From assembly GCF_027257975.1 (NCBI RefSeq), contig NZ_JANZKX010000003.1, positions 62,001-126,000 of the forward strand: 64,000 bases of DNA. The letters are read 5' to 3'. Shown one piece after another: positions 26,079 to 34,029 of this stretch. Both the position numbers and the translations under genes were made by a program. The notes under the pieces were generated by a model. It did no database searches. It was not told where the DNA came from and worked only from the letters and a program-made list of their open reading frames with translations. Source of the stretch: Pelomonas sp. BJYL3. Its GTDB lineage: Bacteria; Pseudomonadota; Gammaproteobacteria; Burkholderiales; Burkholderiaceae_C. Each line of letters begins with the position of its first letter. The first letter of the stretch is position 1.

Positions 26079-27757
26079 GCCGGGAGCTCCTGTGCCAGGG
26101 CCTTGCGAACGGCCGCTTCGACCCGGGCCGCATCGAAATGCCGCCAGCGGGCCGCCACGTACTGGTCGGGCCTGAAGAGGTAGACGGTGCCGGGGCGGCC
26201 GTCATAGCGCTGGGCCAGCAGGCCTTCGCTGTCGATGAGGTCGCGGCCCACCTCCAGCACCTCCACCGCCACGCGCCCCACCTGCAGCGGCCGGGCGGGG
26301 CCGAAGCTCAGCAGCTGAAAGCCGCGCCCTAGCTGCTCGCTGAGCCACGCGGACTGCCCGCCCACACGCAGCGGCGCGTCCAGCAGCGGATGCCCCGGGC
26401 GCGGACTGCCTGGCGGGAAGCCGGCATCGGCCGCATCGGCCGTGCTGAGGCTGCTGTCGAGATAGGGCGTGGGCGTGGACAGCCGGCCGCTGTTCACCAG
26501 CGGCCGCGCGAAGGGCTCGGTGCGCGCCAGCTCCAGCACGGCATTGCGCAGGCGCAGCGAGGCGCGGCTCTTGGGCGTGATGAAGTCGGTGGAGCGGGTG
26601 GAGTTCAGCAGGTTGTCGTCGGCCGCGAAGGTGCGCTCGTGGTCGTAGCTGTCCAGCAGGGCCGCAGGCGCATCGCCGTGGACGACGGCCGCCAGCTTCC
26701 AGGCCAGGTTCTCGGCGTCCTGCACGCCCGTGTTGGCGCCGCGCGCACCGAAGGGCGACACCTGGTGTGCCGCGTCGCCCGCGAAGAGCACGCGGCCATG
26801 CCGGAAGCGCTCCATGCGGCGGCAGGCGAACTGGTAGATGGAGACCCATTCCAGCGTGAAAGGCACGTCAGGCCCCAGCATGGCCTCGATGCGCGGGATC
26901 ACGCGCTCGGGCTTCTTCTCCTCCTGCGGATCTGCGCCCCAGCCCAGCTGGAAATCGATGCGCCAGACGTTGGCGCACTGCTTGTGCAGCAGCACCGACT
27001 GCCCCGGATGGAAGGGCGGATCGAACCAGAACCAGCGTTCCGGCTCGGCGCCCAGGCGGCGCAGGGTGGCGCCGTGGCCGCGCAAGCCGTCGTCGGCGGC
27101 ATCGGCAGCCTGAGGCTCGACCACCACGTCGGCGATCAGGAAGCGATCCTGGAAAGCCTGCCCGCGGAACTCCGCGCCCAGCATCCGGCGGGTGTCGCTG
27201 CCGGCGCCGTCGCAGGCCAGCAGCCACTGGGTGCGCATGGGGAAGACGCCGTCGGGCGTCTCGACCTGCAGGCTCACGCCGTCATCGTCCTGCGTCAAGG
27301 ACAGCAGCTTGTGCTTCCAGCGCAGCTCCACCAGGGGCGAAGCCTCGCAGGCCGCAACCAGGCGCTCCTCCAGGTAGTACTGCTGCAGGTTGATCATGGC
27401 CGGCAGCTTGTGGCGGTCCTGGGGCAGGAGGTCGAACTGGTAAGCCAGACCTTCGCCATGGAAGACCTTGCCGACCTTCCACTTCACGCCCTGCTGCACC
27501 AGCGGCTCGGCCACGCCCAGGCGGTCCCAGACCTCCAGGGTCCTCTTCGCATAGCAGACGGCGCGGGAGCCGATGCTCACGCTGTTGTTGTCATCCAGCA
27601 CCACCACACGCAGGCCGCGGGAGGCGCAGTCCAGCGCGAGGCTCAGGCCTATGGGCCCGGCACCCACCACCACCACGGTGTGCGCCTGAGGCTGGCCGAG
27701 GCGCTGCTCCTCGCTCTGGTAGTAGTCGAAGACGGGGTACTGGTAGGTGCTGAGCAT
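26075..27757 (-). CDS. FAD-dependent aromatic monooxygenase (MhpA-like, class A)
   Basis: A 560-residue flavoprotein hydroxylase. The FAD dinucleotide motif VVVGAGPIGLSLAL is near residue 29, the NADPH/FAD DG motif is LLACDGAGSDTRR near residue 182, and the FAD-ribityl motif FAGDAAHQVSPFGARG is near residue 320. The C-terminal thioredoxin-like domain (about 430-560) is that of 3-(3-hydroxyphenyl)propionate-type enzymes. It uses NAD(P)H and O2 to add a hydroxyl to a phenolic ring; the substrate is unknown. Context with fumarylacetoacetase suggests it produces a dihydroxylated aromatic on a homogentisate-like route. Confidence 0.85.
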   Translation of the reverse strand: MLSTYQYPVFDYYQSEEQRLGQPQAHTVVVVGAGPIGLSLALDCASRGLRVVVLDDNNSVSIGSRAVCYAKRTLEVWDRLGVAEPLVQQGVKWKVGKVFHGEGLAYQFDLLPQDRHKLPAMINLQQYYLEERLVAACEASPLVELRWKHKLLSLTQDDDGVSLQVETPDGVFPMRTQWLLACDGAGSDTRRMLGAEFRGQAFQDRFLIADVVVEPQAADAADDGLRGHGATLRRLGAEPERWFWFDPPFHPGQSVLLHKQCANVWRIDFQLGWGADPQEEKKPERVIPRIEAMLGPDVPFTLEWVSIYQFACRRMERFRHGRVLFAGDAAHQVSPFGARGANTGVQDAENLAWKLAAVVHGDAPAALLDSYDHERTFAADDNLLNSTRSTDFITPKSRASLRLRNAVLELARTEPFARPLVNSGRLSTPTPYLDSSLSTADAADAGFPPGSPRPGHPLLDAPLRVGGQSAWLSEQLGRGFQLLSFGPARPLQVGRVAVEVLEVGRDLIDSEGLLAQRYDGRPGTVYLFRPDQYVAARWRHFDAARVEAAVRKALAQELPA

Positions 27758-27796
27758 GGTCGGTCCTGCTGGGTGCCGATGGAGCTGGGGGCGGGC

Positions 27797-28339
27797 TTAC
27801 TGCGGTGCGGCCAGCGCCTTGTCATGCATCCAGGCGGCGTGCTTGGGTGCGCGCTTGGTCTGGTTCCACTCTTCCAGCATCTCCCACTTGCAGGCGTCCA
27901 GGGCCTTGTACATCTCGGGCGTGCCGACATCGGCGGCCAGCTCGACGCGATGACCGTTGGGATCGAAGAAGTAGATGCTCTTGAAGATGGTGTGATCGGT
28001 CACGCCGATCACCTCGATGCCCGCGGCCTGCAGGCGGGCCTTGGTCTCCTCCAGGGTCTGCACGCTGTCGACCTTGAAGGCGATGTGCTGCACCCACTCG
28101 GGCGTGTTGGTGTCACGGCCCATGTCGGGCGAGTTGGGCAGCTCGAAGAAGGCCAGGATGTTGCCGTTGCCAGCGTCCAGGAACAGGTGCATGTAGGGAT
28201 CCGGCGCCTGGGTGGACGGCACCTTGTCCTCGGCGATGGCCAGCACGAAGTCCATGTTCAGGTGCTTGACGTACCACTCGACGGTGGTCTTGGCGTCCTT
28301 GCAGCGATAGGCGACGTGGTGGATGCGTTCGATCTTCAT
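27797..28339 (-). CDS. VOC family protein (glyoxalase/extradiol-dioxygenase fold)
   Basis: A 180-residue protein with two beta-alpha-beta-beta-beta units. Candidate metal ligands are the His in IERIHHVAYRC (about residue 7-8), the His of WVQHIAFKV (about 85) and the Glu of DPNGHRVELAAD (about 134), the H-H-E triad seen in glyoxalase I and type I extradiol dioxygenases. The extra C-terminal helix region (KWEMLEEWNQTKRAPKHAAW) is unlike glyoxalase I. Its place between a hydroxylase and fumarylacetoacetase makes a ring-cleavage role possible, but this is inference. It lies 39 bases before the monooxygenase start. Confidence 0.75.
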   Translation of the reverse strand: MKIERIHHVAYRCKDAKTTVEWYVKHLNMDFVLAIAEDKVPSTQAPDPYMHLFLDAGNGNILAFFELPNSPDMGRDTNTPEWVQHIAFKVDSVQTLEETKARLQAAGIEVIGVTDHTIFKSIYFFDPNGHRVELAADVGTPEMYKALDACKWEMLEEWNQTKRAPKHAAWMHDKALAAPQ

Positions 28340-28363
28340 GGCTTCTCCTCGGGTCCTCGTTGG

Positions 28364-28401
28364 GGGTCAGGTCTTGCGTCTGGTCAGGGGTCAGGTCTTG
28401 C
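28364..28401 (+). repeat. two exact 14-mers in direct repeat, 24-bp period
   Basis: GGGTCAGGTCTTGC at 28364-28377 and 28388-28401, each preceded by an extra G, between the MBL and VOC genes of one operon. The spacer is GTCTGGTCAG. Confidence 0.9.
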
Positions 28402-28410
28402 AGGTGACGC

Positions 28411-29367
28411 TCACTGGCCTTCCAGGGCGCGCCACATCTCGACATCGCGCTCGGCGGTCCAGATGCGGGGATGGGTGTGGCCGCTGGCCTCGTCAAAGGC
28501 TCGGGTCACGTCAAAGGGCATGCAGTGGGCAAAGATGACCCACTGGCCATACTTCGGCTCCAGCGCGGCATAGGCCTCGCGGTAGACGGTGTTGAGGTCA
28601 CGCCCGGCGGCCACGCCGGTCTTCACGGCGGCATAGAGCTCGGACACGAAGGCGCGCGTGCCTTCCAGGCCGGCACGGACCTGCTCGGGCGTCTGCAGCG
28701 CGGCGCCGCGGCCGGGCACCAACTTGGCGGGCTTGAGGGCGGCCAGGTTCTCCAGGGTCTGCGGCCAGTCCTGGAAGTAGGCGTCGCCGGCATAGGGCGT
28801 GGCATCGAACTCGACCAGATCGCCCGAGAACAGCACGCGGTCCTGGGGCAGCCAGACCACGGTGTCGCCCTTGGTGTGGCCACGGCCCAGCTGGAGGATC
28901 TGCACCTCCAGCTTGCCCAGCCACAGGGTCATCTTGCCGGTGAAGGTCAAGGTTGGCCAGGTCAGGCCGGCGGGCACGGATTCGACATTGCGGAAGAGGC
29001 GCGGGAAGCGGCCGATCTCGCTGGCCTTGTCCTGCTCGCCGCGCTCGACGATCAGGTCGAAGGTGTCCTGGCTGGCGATGATGTGCTCAGGCTCATAGGC
29101 GGAGGCGCCCAGCACGCGCACCGCGTGGTAGTGCGAGAGCAGGACGTACTTGATGGGCTTGTCCGTCACCTCGCGGATGCGGCGGATCACGTCCTGAGCC
29201 ATGACGGGCGTGGCCTGGGTGTCGATGACCATCACCGCGTCATCGCCGATCACGATGCCGGTGTTCGGGTCCCCTTCGGCGGTGTAGGCGTAGGCGTGGT
29301 CCGAGAGCTTCTCGAAGCTGACGCGCTTCTCTTCCAGATCGGCTTGGGAGGCAAAGGTCTTGCTCAT
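28411..29367 (-). CDS. MBL-fold metallohydrolase with atypical metal motif
   Basis: 318 residues, first gene of the aromatic operon. The MBL core is clear (NTGIVIGDDAVMVIDTQ, LGRGHTKGDTVVWLP, VLFSGDLVEF), but the usual HxHxDH is replaced by HYHAVR (LLSHYHAVRVLGAS), so the second-metal Asp and His are missing. A later HCMPFDV could add a ligand. The enzyme may use a single metal or a different chemistry from glyoxalase II. The ATG at 29367 is preferred over an in-frame TTG at 29373 because AAGGA precedes it. Divergent from an IclR regulator. Confidence 0.8.
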   Translation of the reverse strand: MSKTFASQADLEEKRVSFEKLSDHAYAYTAEGDPNTGIVIGDDAVMVIDTQATPVMAQDVIRRIREVTDKPIKYVLLSHYHAVRVLGASAYEPEHIIASQDTFDLIVERGEQDKASEIGRFPRLFRNVESVPAGLTWPTLTFTGKMTLWLGKLEVQILQLGRGHTKGDTVVWLPQDRVLFSGDLVEFDATPYAGDAYFQDWPQTLENLAALKPAKLVPGRGAALQTPEQVRAGLEGTRAFVSELYAAVKTGVAAGRDLNTVYREAYAALEPKYGQWVIFAHCMPFDVTRAFDEASGHTHPRIWTAERDVEMWRALEGQ

Positions 29368-29373
29368 GATCAA

Positions 29374-29437
29374 TTCAATCCTTGCGAATGCGTTTGACTA
29401 TATCTAATTTAAGATCGCAACACCAGCGCACCCGATA
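29374..29437. promoter_or_regulatory. divergent promoter/operator between MBL operon and IclR gene
   Basis: A 64-bp AT-rich gap in GC-rich surroundings (TTGACTATATCTAATTTAAG at about 29393-29412). TTGACT could serve as a rightward -35, and TATAGT on the minus strand as a leftward -10. A probable IclR binding site. Confidence 0.5.
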
Positions 29438-30289
29438 ATGCGCCGCCACCCCGATCTGCGCACCATGTCCGACGACACCGATTTCCCCGGCAAAGACAGT
29501 GAAACCCGCGGCCCGCGCGGCATCCAGAGCGTGGAGGTGGGCGGCCAGCTGCTGATCGCCCTGGCCCACCAGGGCCGTCCCCTGGCCCTGAAGGACCTGG
29601 CCCGCGAGGCCGGCATGACGCCCGCCAAGGCCCACCCCTATCTGGTGAGCTACATCAAGCTGGGACTGGTGGAGCAGGAAGCCGGCGGCGGGCGCTACGG
29701 TCTCGGCCCCCTGGCGCTGCAGCTGGGCCTGATCAGCCTGCAGCAGTACGAACCGGTGCGCCTGGCCACCCCCCGCATCGAGGAACTGGCCCTGAGCCTG
29801 GGCCACACGGTGGCGATCGCCGTCTGGGGCAACCGCGGCCCCACCATCGTGCGGGTGGCGGAAGCCCCCTCACCGGTGCATGTGAGCATGCGGCATGGCA
29901 CGGTGATGAGCCTGCGCGGCACGGCCTCGGGCCGGCTGTTCGCGGCCTTCCTCCCCCAGGCCCAGGTCCTGGAGGCCCTGCGCCTCAATGAGGCCGCGGA
30001 CGGCGAGCCACCCGCGCTGAGCCCTGCCTTCGAGCGCATCCTGGCCGAGACCCGCAGCGCGGGCCTGGCCCAGTCCCGCGACGGGGTGGTGGCAGGCGTT
30101 TCCGCCCTGGCGGCGCCAGTGTTCGATGATGGAGGGCGCATGGTGCTCAGCCTCACGGCCATCGGCCCGAGCGGCAATTTCGAGCTGCAGGAGACGGGCC
30201 TGCCGGCCCGGGAGCTCAAGCGCGTCGCCCGTGAACTGTCCCGGCAGCTGGGCTGGCGAGACGGTGGCATGGCAGCCCAGCATCCCTGA
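29438..30289 (+). CDS. IclR family transcriptional regulator
   Basis: A 283-residue regulator with an N-terminal winged HTH (about residues 28-90: QSVEVGGQLLIALAHQGRPL, then LKDLAREAGMTPAKAHPYLV) and a C-terminal IclR effector domain (GHTVAIAVWGNRGPTIVRVAE, and SGRLFAAFLP). Divergent from, and most likely controlling, the MBL-VOC-monooxygenase-DUF2783-FAH operon in response to an aromatic ligand, as IclR proteins commonly do. An alternative start is ATG at 29465 (MSDDTDF); neither has a clear SD. Confidence 0.88.
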   Translation: MRRHPDLRTMSDDTDFPGKDSETRGPRGIQSVEVGGQLLIALAHQGRPLALKDLAREAGMTPAKAHPYLVSYIKLGLVEQEAGGGRYGLGPLALQLGLISLQQYEPVRLATPRIEELALSLGHTVAIAVWGNRGPTIVRVAEAPSPVHVSMRHGTVMSLRGTASGRLFAAFLPQAQVLEALRLNEAADGEPPALSPAFERILAETRSAGLAQSRDGVVAGVSALAAPVFDDGGRMVLSLTAIGPSGNFELQETGLPARELKRVARELSRQLGWRDGGMAAQHP

Positions 30290-30339
30290 GGACCTCCCGC
30301 AGGCACCAGATCTGACCCCGACCCACTGAAACAGGCAAA

Positions 30340-30361
30340 GAAAAACCGGCCGAAGCCGGTT
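30340..30361 (-). terminator. intrinsic terminator of the FeeM-like gene
   Basis: Read on the minus strand: AACCGGC-TTCG-GCCGGTT followed by TTTCTTT, 30 bases after the stop of the acyltransferase gene. It may also stop iclR transcripts. Confidence 0.8.
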
Positions 30362-30392
30362 GATCATGCGTGCAGGAGGGGGCCGGAGGCGC

Positions 30393-31151
30393 TCACTGGC
30401 GGGAAGACGTCAGCTCCTCCAGCAGCACCGCCTCTTCCGAGGGCGAGTAGCCGAAGGGGTACAGGGAGCGCGCCACCGGGCCCAGGTGCGGCTGGCCACC
30501 GTAGCGGAGCACTTGCTGCTGGGCGTACTGGAAGTCCAGGCACATCAGCACGGCCGGGGCCTTCACACGGGGGTTCATGCGCTCTTCGCTGCAGATGCGG
30601 AAACCCAGCATGCGCTGGTAGTAGCCCACGTGGCGCGGATTCACCTCCACCACGAGCAGCTCGGCGCCGCGCAGGCGGAAGGCCTGCAGATAGGCCATAT
30701 GGAAGAGGCAGGCCAGGACGCGCTTGGAGGCTTCGTCGATGTCCATGGCCAGCTGGGTGAATTCGCAGAGACGGCGGCCGCCGGCACGCAGCTGGCGCAT
30801 CTCGGTCTTGAAGACCTGGTCGGCGGCCAGGCCCTCGCTGCCGTCGAAGCGCACGCTGAGGGTGCCCAGCACGGTGCCTTCGCGGGCGGCGGTCAGGGTC
30901 AGCAGATCGGCTTCCTGGCCTTCACGGCCATTGGCAGCGGCCTGCCCGGCCTTGGCGGCGATGGCATAGCCACGGGCGGCGTACTTGCGCCCCACCAGCT
31001 CCCGCGCCTGCAGGCGCTGGCTGGCAGACATGGCCGCACTGATGCGGAACGCTCGCACGGGAGCAATGGTGTTGGCGCCCCCAGACCGCAGGGTCGCACG
31101 CAGGGCGTCAACGGCCCCGGCGGCAAGAAAACCTGCACTGTCAGCAAACAT
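30393..31151 (-). CDS. FeeM-type N-acyl amino acid synthase
   Basis: A 252-residue acyltransferase of the GNAT-like FeeM family. The core is seen in FRISAAMSASQRLQARELVG, LLTLTAAREGTVLGTLSVRFD, MRQLRAGGRRLCEFTQLAMD, LFHMAYLQAFRLRGAELLVV and VNPRHVGYYQRMLGFR, the same order as in FeeM and acyl-homoserine-lactone synthases. FeeM makes long-chain N-acyl amino acids from acyl-ACP. In betaproteobacteria related genes sit near PEP-CTERM/exosortase loci, and an EpsA-like regulator is 10 kb away, but no exosortase is seen. The SD GAGGGAG precedes the ATG. Monocistronic. Confidence 0.8.
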   Translation of the reverse strand: MFADSAGFLAAGAVDALRATLRSGGANTIAPVRAFRISAAMSASQRLQARELVGRKYAARGYAIAAKAGQAAANGREGQEADLLTLTAAREGTVLGTLSVRFDGSEGLAADQVFKTEMRQLRAGGRRLCEFTQLAMDIDEASKRVLACLFHMAYLQAFRLRGAELLVVEVNPRHVGYYQRMLGFRICSEERMNPRVKAPAVLMCLDFQYAQQQVLRYGGQPHLGPVARSLYPFGYSPSEEAVLLEELTSSRQ

Positions 31152-31360
31152 CCAAAGACTCCCTCAAGGTGTTCAAGGTCGACGCAGTCTAGCGACGATT
31201 CGGAATCAAAACCGTTAAAAACATCGCTTCGTACAACATACACAAAGTCTTACACCAGCCCCTCTGACATGGACCAAATCAGCACAGGGTTAACACCGGA
31301 TTCACTGGGATTTCCCGGATCTTCCCTGTGGGCCTGCCGCCACGTCCCCGGACTCCTGTG

Positions 31361-31406
31361 ACAAGTCCTGACCCTCGCAAGGCCTGCCCCCGGCAAGACC
31401 TGACCC
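31361..31406 (-). repeat. three 14-mer-like units in tandem
   Basis: ACAAGTCCTGACCC (2 mismatches), GCAAGGCCTGCCCC (about 2 mismatches) and GCAAGACCTGACCC (exact, 31393-31406), spaced 16 bp apart, just upstream of the FeeM-like gene's promoter region and downstream of the amidase. Confidence 0.85.
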
Positions 31407-31448
31407 TCGTCCAGTGCTCTCCGTGCATTCGCATCCTGCTCCGGGCCT

Positions 31449-33071
31449 TCAGTCCTTCAGAAAGGCCGGCAGCACGCGACGGCGGCTGGCCTGCTCATAG
31501 GCATGGGCCAGGCCCAGCACCTTGGCGTCCTGCCAGGCCAGGCCGCCGAAGGACAGGGCGGCGGGCAGGCGCGCAGCCATGCCCATGGGCACGGTGATAT
31601 GGGGATAGCCGGCCACGGCGAAGGGCGTGGTGAAGCCGCCCGCGGTGAAGTGGTCGCCCAGCACGGGATCGGTGAGCCAGGCCACGTTGCCGGTGGGTGC
31701 CACCACGGCGTCCAGCTGGTGCTCGGCGAAGAGCGCATCCAGCCCCTCGGCACGCGAGTAGCGGCGGTTGGTGGCCAGTGCCTCGCGGTAGGCGGCCGCC
31801 TCCAGGCCTTCGGTGGCCTCGGCCTGCTCGAAGAGCTCCTGGTCGAAGAAGGGCATGACCGTGCCGGCATGCTGGCGGTTCCAGGCGATCAGTTCGCCGA
31901 GGTTCTTGACGGGCGCATCCGGCTGGAATTCGGCCAGGTAGTCGCGCAGGCCGGCCTTGAGCTCGTGCATCAGCACGGTCAGCTCGGTCTCGGCGTACTT
32001 GGCCTGGTTGGGAATTTCCAGCTTGTCGACGAGCACCGCGCCCTGCTGGCGCAGCACCTCCAGGGCCTGCTCGAACAGGGCCATGACCTGGGGCTGGGGC
32101 GGCATGGCGGCACGAATCACGCCGATGCGCGCGCCCTTCAGCGCGTCCTTGCGCAGGGCGCCCTCGAAATCGAGCGCCGCGCCCGGGGGCAGGTCTTGCG
32201 TGGCGGCATCGCGGCTGTCGCGGCCCGCCATGCATTGGAGCAGCAGGGCGGCGTCGCGCACCGAGCGCGTCATGGGCCCGGCGGTGTCCTGCGAGCTGGC
32301 GATGGGGATGATGCCGTCGCGGCTCAGCAGCCCCAGGGTGGGCTTGAGGCCCACGATGCCGCAGATGCTGGCCGGCGAGGTCACGGAGCCGTCGGTCTCG
32401 GTGCCCACGGCCAGCGCGCACAGCCCGGCAGCCATGGCCACGGCGGAGCCGGAACTGGAGCCGCTGGGATTGCGGTTCAGCAGATAGGGGTGGCGGGTCT
32501 GGCCGCCGCGGCTGCTCCAGCCGCTGGTGGAGCGGCTGGAACGGATGTTGGCCCACTCACTGAGATTGGTCTTGCCCAGGATCAGGGCGCCGGCCTCGCG
32601 CAGGCGCTTGACGATGAAGGCGTCCCGCTTCGCGTGAAGCCCCGCCAGGGCGAGGGAGCCCGCCGTGGTGGCCATGCGGTCGGCGGTGGCGATGTTGTCC
32701 TTGATCAGCACGGGAATGCCGTACAGCGGACCGCGCTCCGCCTTGTGCCGATCCGCATCGAGCTGGCGGGCCTGGGACAGGGCGTCGGGGTTGAGCTCGA
32801 TCACCGAGCGCAGCTGCGGGCCGCGGCGGTCCAGCATCTCGATGCGGTGCAGGTAGTGGCGCGTCAGGCGCTCGCAGCTGAGCTTGCCCTCGCGCAGGGC
32901 GGCCTGCAGCTCGCGCACGTCCATCTGGTCCCACGGCGCATTGAGGCCTGGCGACTGGGCGGCGGGCCGGGCGGCCGGCAATGCCTCGGCGGGGCCCAGG
33001 GCAGCCGTCAGCGCGGCGCTCAAGGGCAGGGAACCCGCGACAAAGCCGCGGCGGCTCAGGATGTTGTTCAT
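31449..33071 (-). CDS. Tat-exported amidase (amidase signature family)
   Basis: A 540-residue amidase with a twin-arginine signal (MNNILSRRGFVAGSLPLSAA) and therefore probably periplasmic. The Ser-cis-Ser-Lys triad is visible as Lys in PVLIKDNIA, cis-Ser in NPSGSSSGSAVAMAAG and nucleophile Ser in VGTETDGSVTSPAS. Full length for the family. The substrate may be an amide, urea derivative or N-acyl amino acid; the last is tempting because a FeeM-like synthase is the next gene on the same strand, but this is speculative. The start at 33071 gives the Tat signal; the longer frame extends into unrelated sequence. A one-mismatch 14-mer lies at 32186-32199. Confidence 0.88.
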   Translation of the reverse strand: MNNILSRRGFVAGSLPLSAALTAALGPAEALPAARPAAQSPGLNAPWDQMDVRELQAALREGKLSCERLTRHYLHRIEMLDRRGPQLRSVIELNPDALSQARQLDADRHKAERGPLYGIPVLIKDNIATADRMATTAGSLALAGLHAKRDAFIVKRLREAGALILGKTNLSEWANIRSSRSTSGWSSRGGQTRHPYLLNRNPSGSSSGSAVAMAAGLCALAVGTETDGSVTSPASICGIVGLKPTLGLLSRDGIIPIASSQDTAGPMTRSVRDAALLLQCMAGRDSRDAATQDLPPGAALDFEGALRKDALKGARIGVIRAAMPPQPQVMALFEQALEVLRQQGAVLVDKLEIPNQAKYAETELTVLMHELKAGLRDYLAEFQPDAPVKNLGELIAWNRQHAGTVMPFFDQELFEQAEATEGLEAAAYREALATNRRYSRAEGLDALFAEHQLDAVVAPTGNVAWLTDPVLGDHFTAGGFTTPFAVAGYPHITVPMGMAARLPAALSFGGLAWQDAKVLGLAHAYEQASRRRVLPAFLKD

Positions 33072-33217
33072 GTGCCTGTCAACCCCCAACGAAAAGGGAC
33101 GCTGGATTCTGACAGCGGCTTGTGACAGCAGCCTCGGTACAAGCCCGACGAATGCAACAAGCCTGCACAGGCCGGGCCGCGGCCGCAGCAAAGCGGCGCC
33201 TGCCCGCGGCCCCCATG

Positions 33218-33242
33218 AAAAAGGGGCAGGTTACCCTGCCCC
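33218..33242 (-). terminator. intrinsic terminator of the sapC operon
   Basis: Minus-strand reading: GGGGCAG-GGTAAC-CTGCCCC followed by TTTTT, 41 bases after the sapC stop codon. Confidence 0.85.
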
Positions 33243-33282
33243 TGGTGCCTTGCCGACCGCGCGGGCGCGGTCAGATGCTGTT

Positions 33283-34029
33283 TCAGTCCTTGCGAGCCAG
33301 TTGCAGCTGCGCCAGGCGGGCCATATTGCCCAGGGACAGGCGGTGCATCTCCAGCAGAGCCAGCAGGCCGTTGCGGTGCAGGCGCACGACCGTGGCGTCG
33401 TCCAGCTCGGCCAGCTTCTTCTCGTCCACGGTCATGAAGCCGTCGACATCGACCTTGTTGCCGGCTTCGTTGGTGGACTCGAAGCGCATGTCCTGCAGGA
33501 TGCCCAGCTCGACCAGCTCGTGGCAGGCGGCGCGGGTGCGCTCGGTTTCGCGCTCGTAGCTCTCGACGAAGTTCTTGGCGTTGACCAGGAACTCGGTGGC
33601 CTCGCCATCGGCGGCGAACAGGGCCTGGCCGTCCTTCTCGGAGAAGCCTGCCCACTGGTCGTCGATGCACAGGGCCATGTTCCCCTGGTCATCGATGTGG
33701 GCCATCATGAAGGGATAGCGGCGCACATAGGCCGGTGCGTAGTTGGCCGTCCACTTGTCGCCTTCGACGAACAGGTTGTGGCCGGGCTTGAGACCCAGCA
33801 CGGCCAGGGGGGCCACGGGCTGCTTGCCGCCGTCCTTGGGCGCCTCACCGGCGCGCACGAAGACGATGGGGAATTCCTTGCAGGCTTCCGAGAACTCGAC
33901 CGTCGTCAGGAACATCGAGTTCAGGCCCTTGACCTTGTCCACCGTGGACAGGTCCGTGCGCAGGTGCAGCTTCTTGTGAGCCTCGCGGTCCAGGGGAACC
34001 ACGCTGCCAAACATCGGGGGGGTGCTCAT
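33283..34029 (-). CDS. SapC family protein
   Basis: A 248-residue protein of the SapC family (PF07277-type), recognised by PLDREAHKKLHLR near residue 11, the strand EFPIVFVRAGEAP and the segment RRYPFMMAHIDDQGNMALCIDD. SapC was first described with Campylobacter surface-layer proteins; in other proteobacteria its role is unknown. The start at 34029 gives MSTPPMFG, and its ATG overlaps the stop of the upstream CNNM gene (ATGA, 34026-34029), which implies coupled translation. Any functional link to the CNNM transporter is inference. Confidence 0.82.
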   Translation of the reverse strand: MSTPPMFGSVVPLDREAHKKLHLRTDLSTVDKVKGLNSMFLTTVEFSEACKEFPIVFVRAGEAPKDGGKQPVAPLAVLGLKPGHNLFVEGDKWTANYAPAYVRRYPFMMAHIDDQGNMALCIDDQWAGFSEKDGQALFAADGEATEFLVNAKNFVESYERETERTRAACHELVELGILQDMRFESTNEAGNKVDVDGFMTVDEKKLAELDDATVVRLHRNGLLALLEMHRLSLGNMARLAQLQLARKD

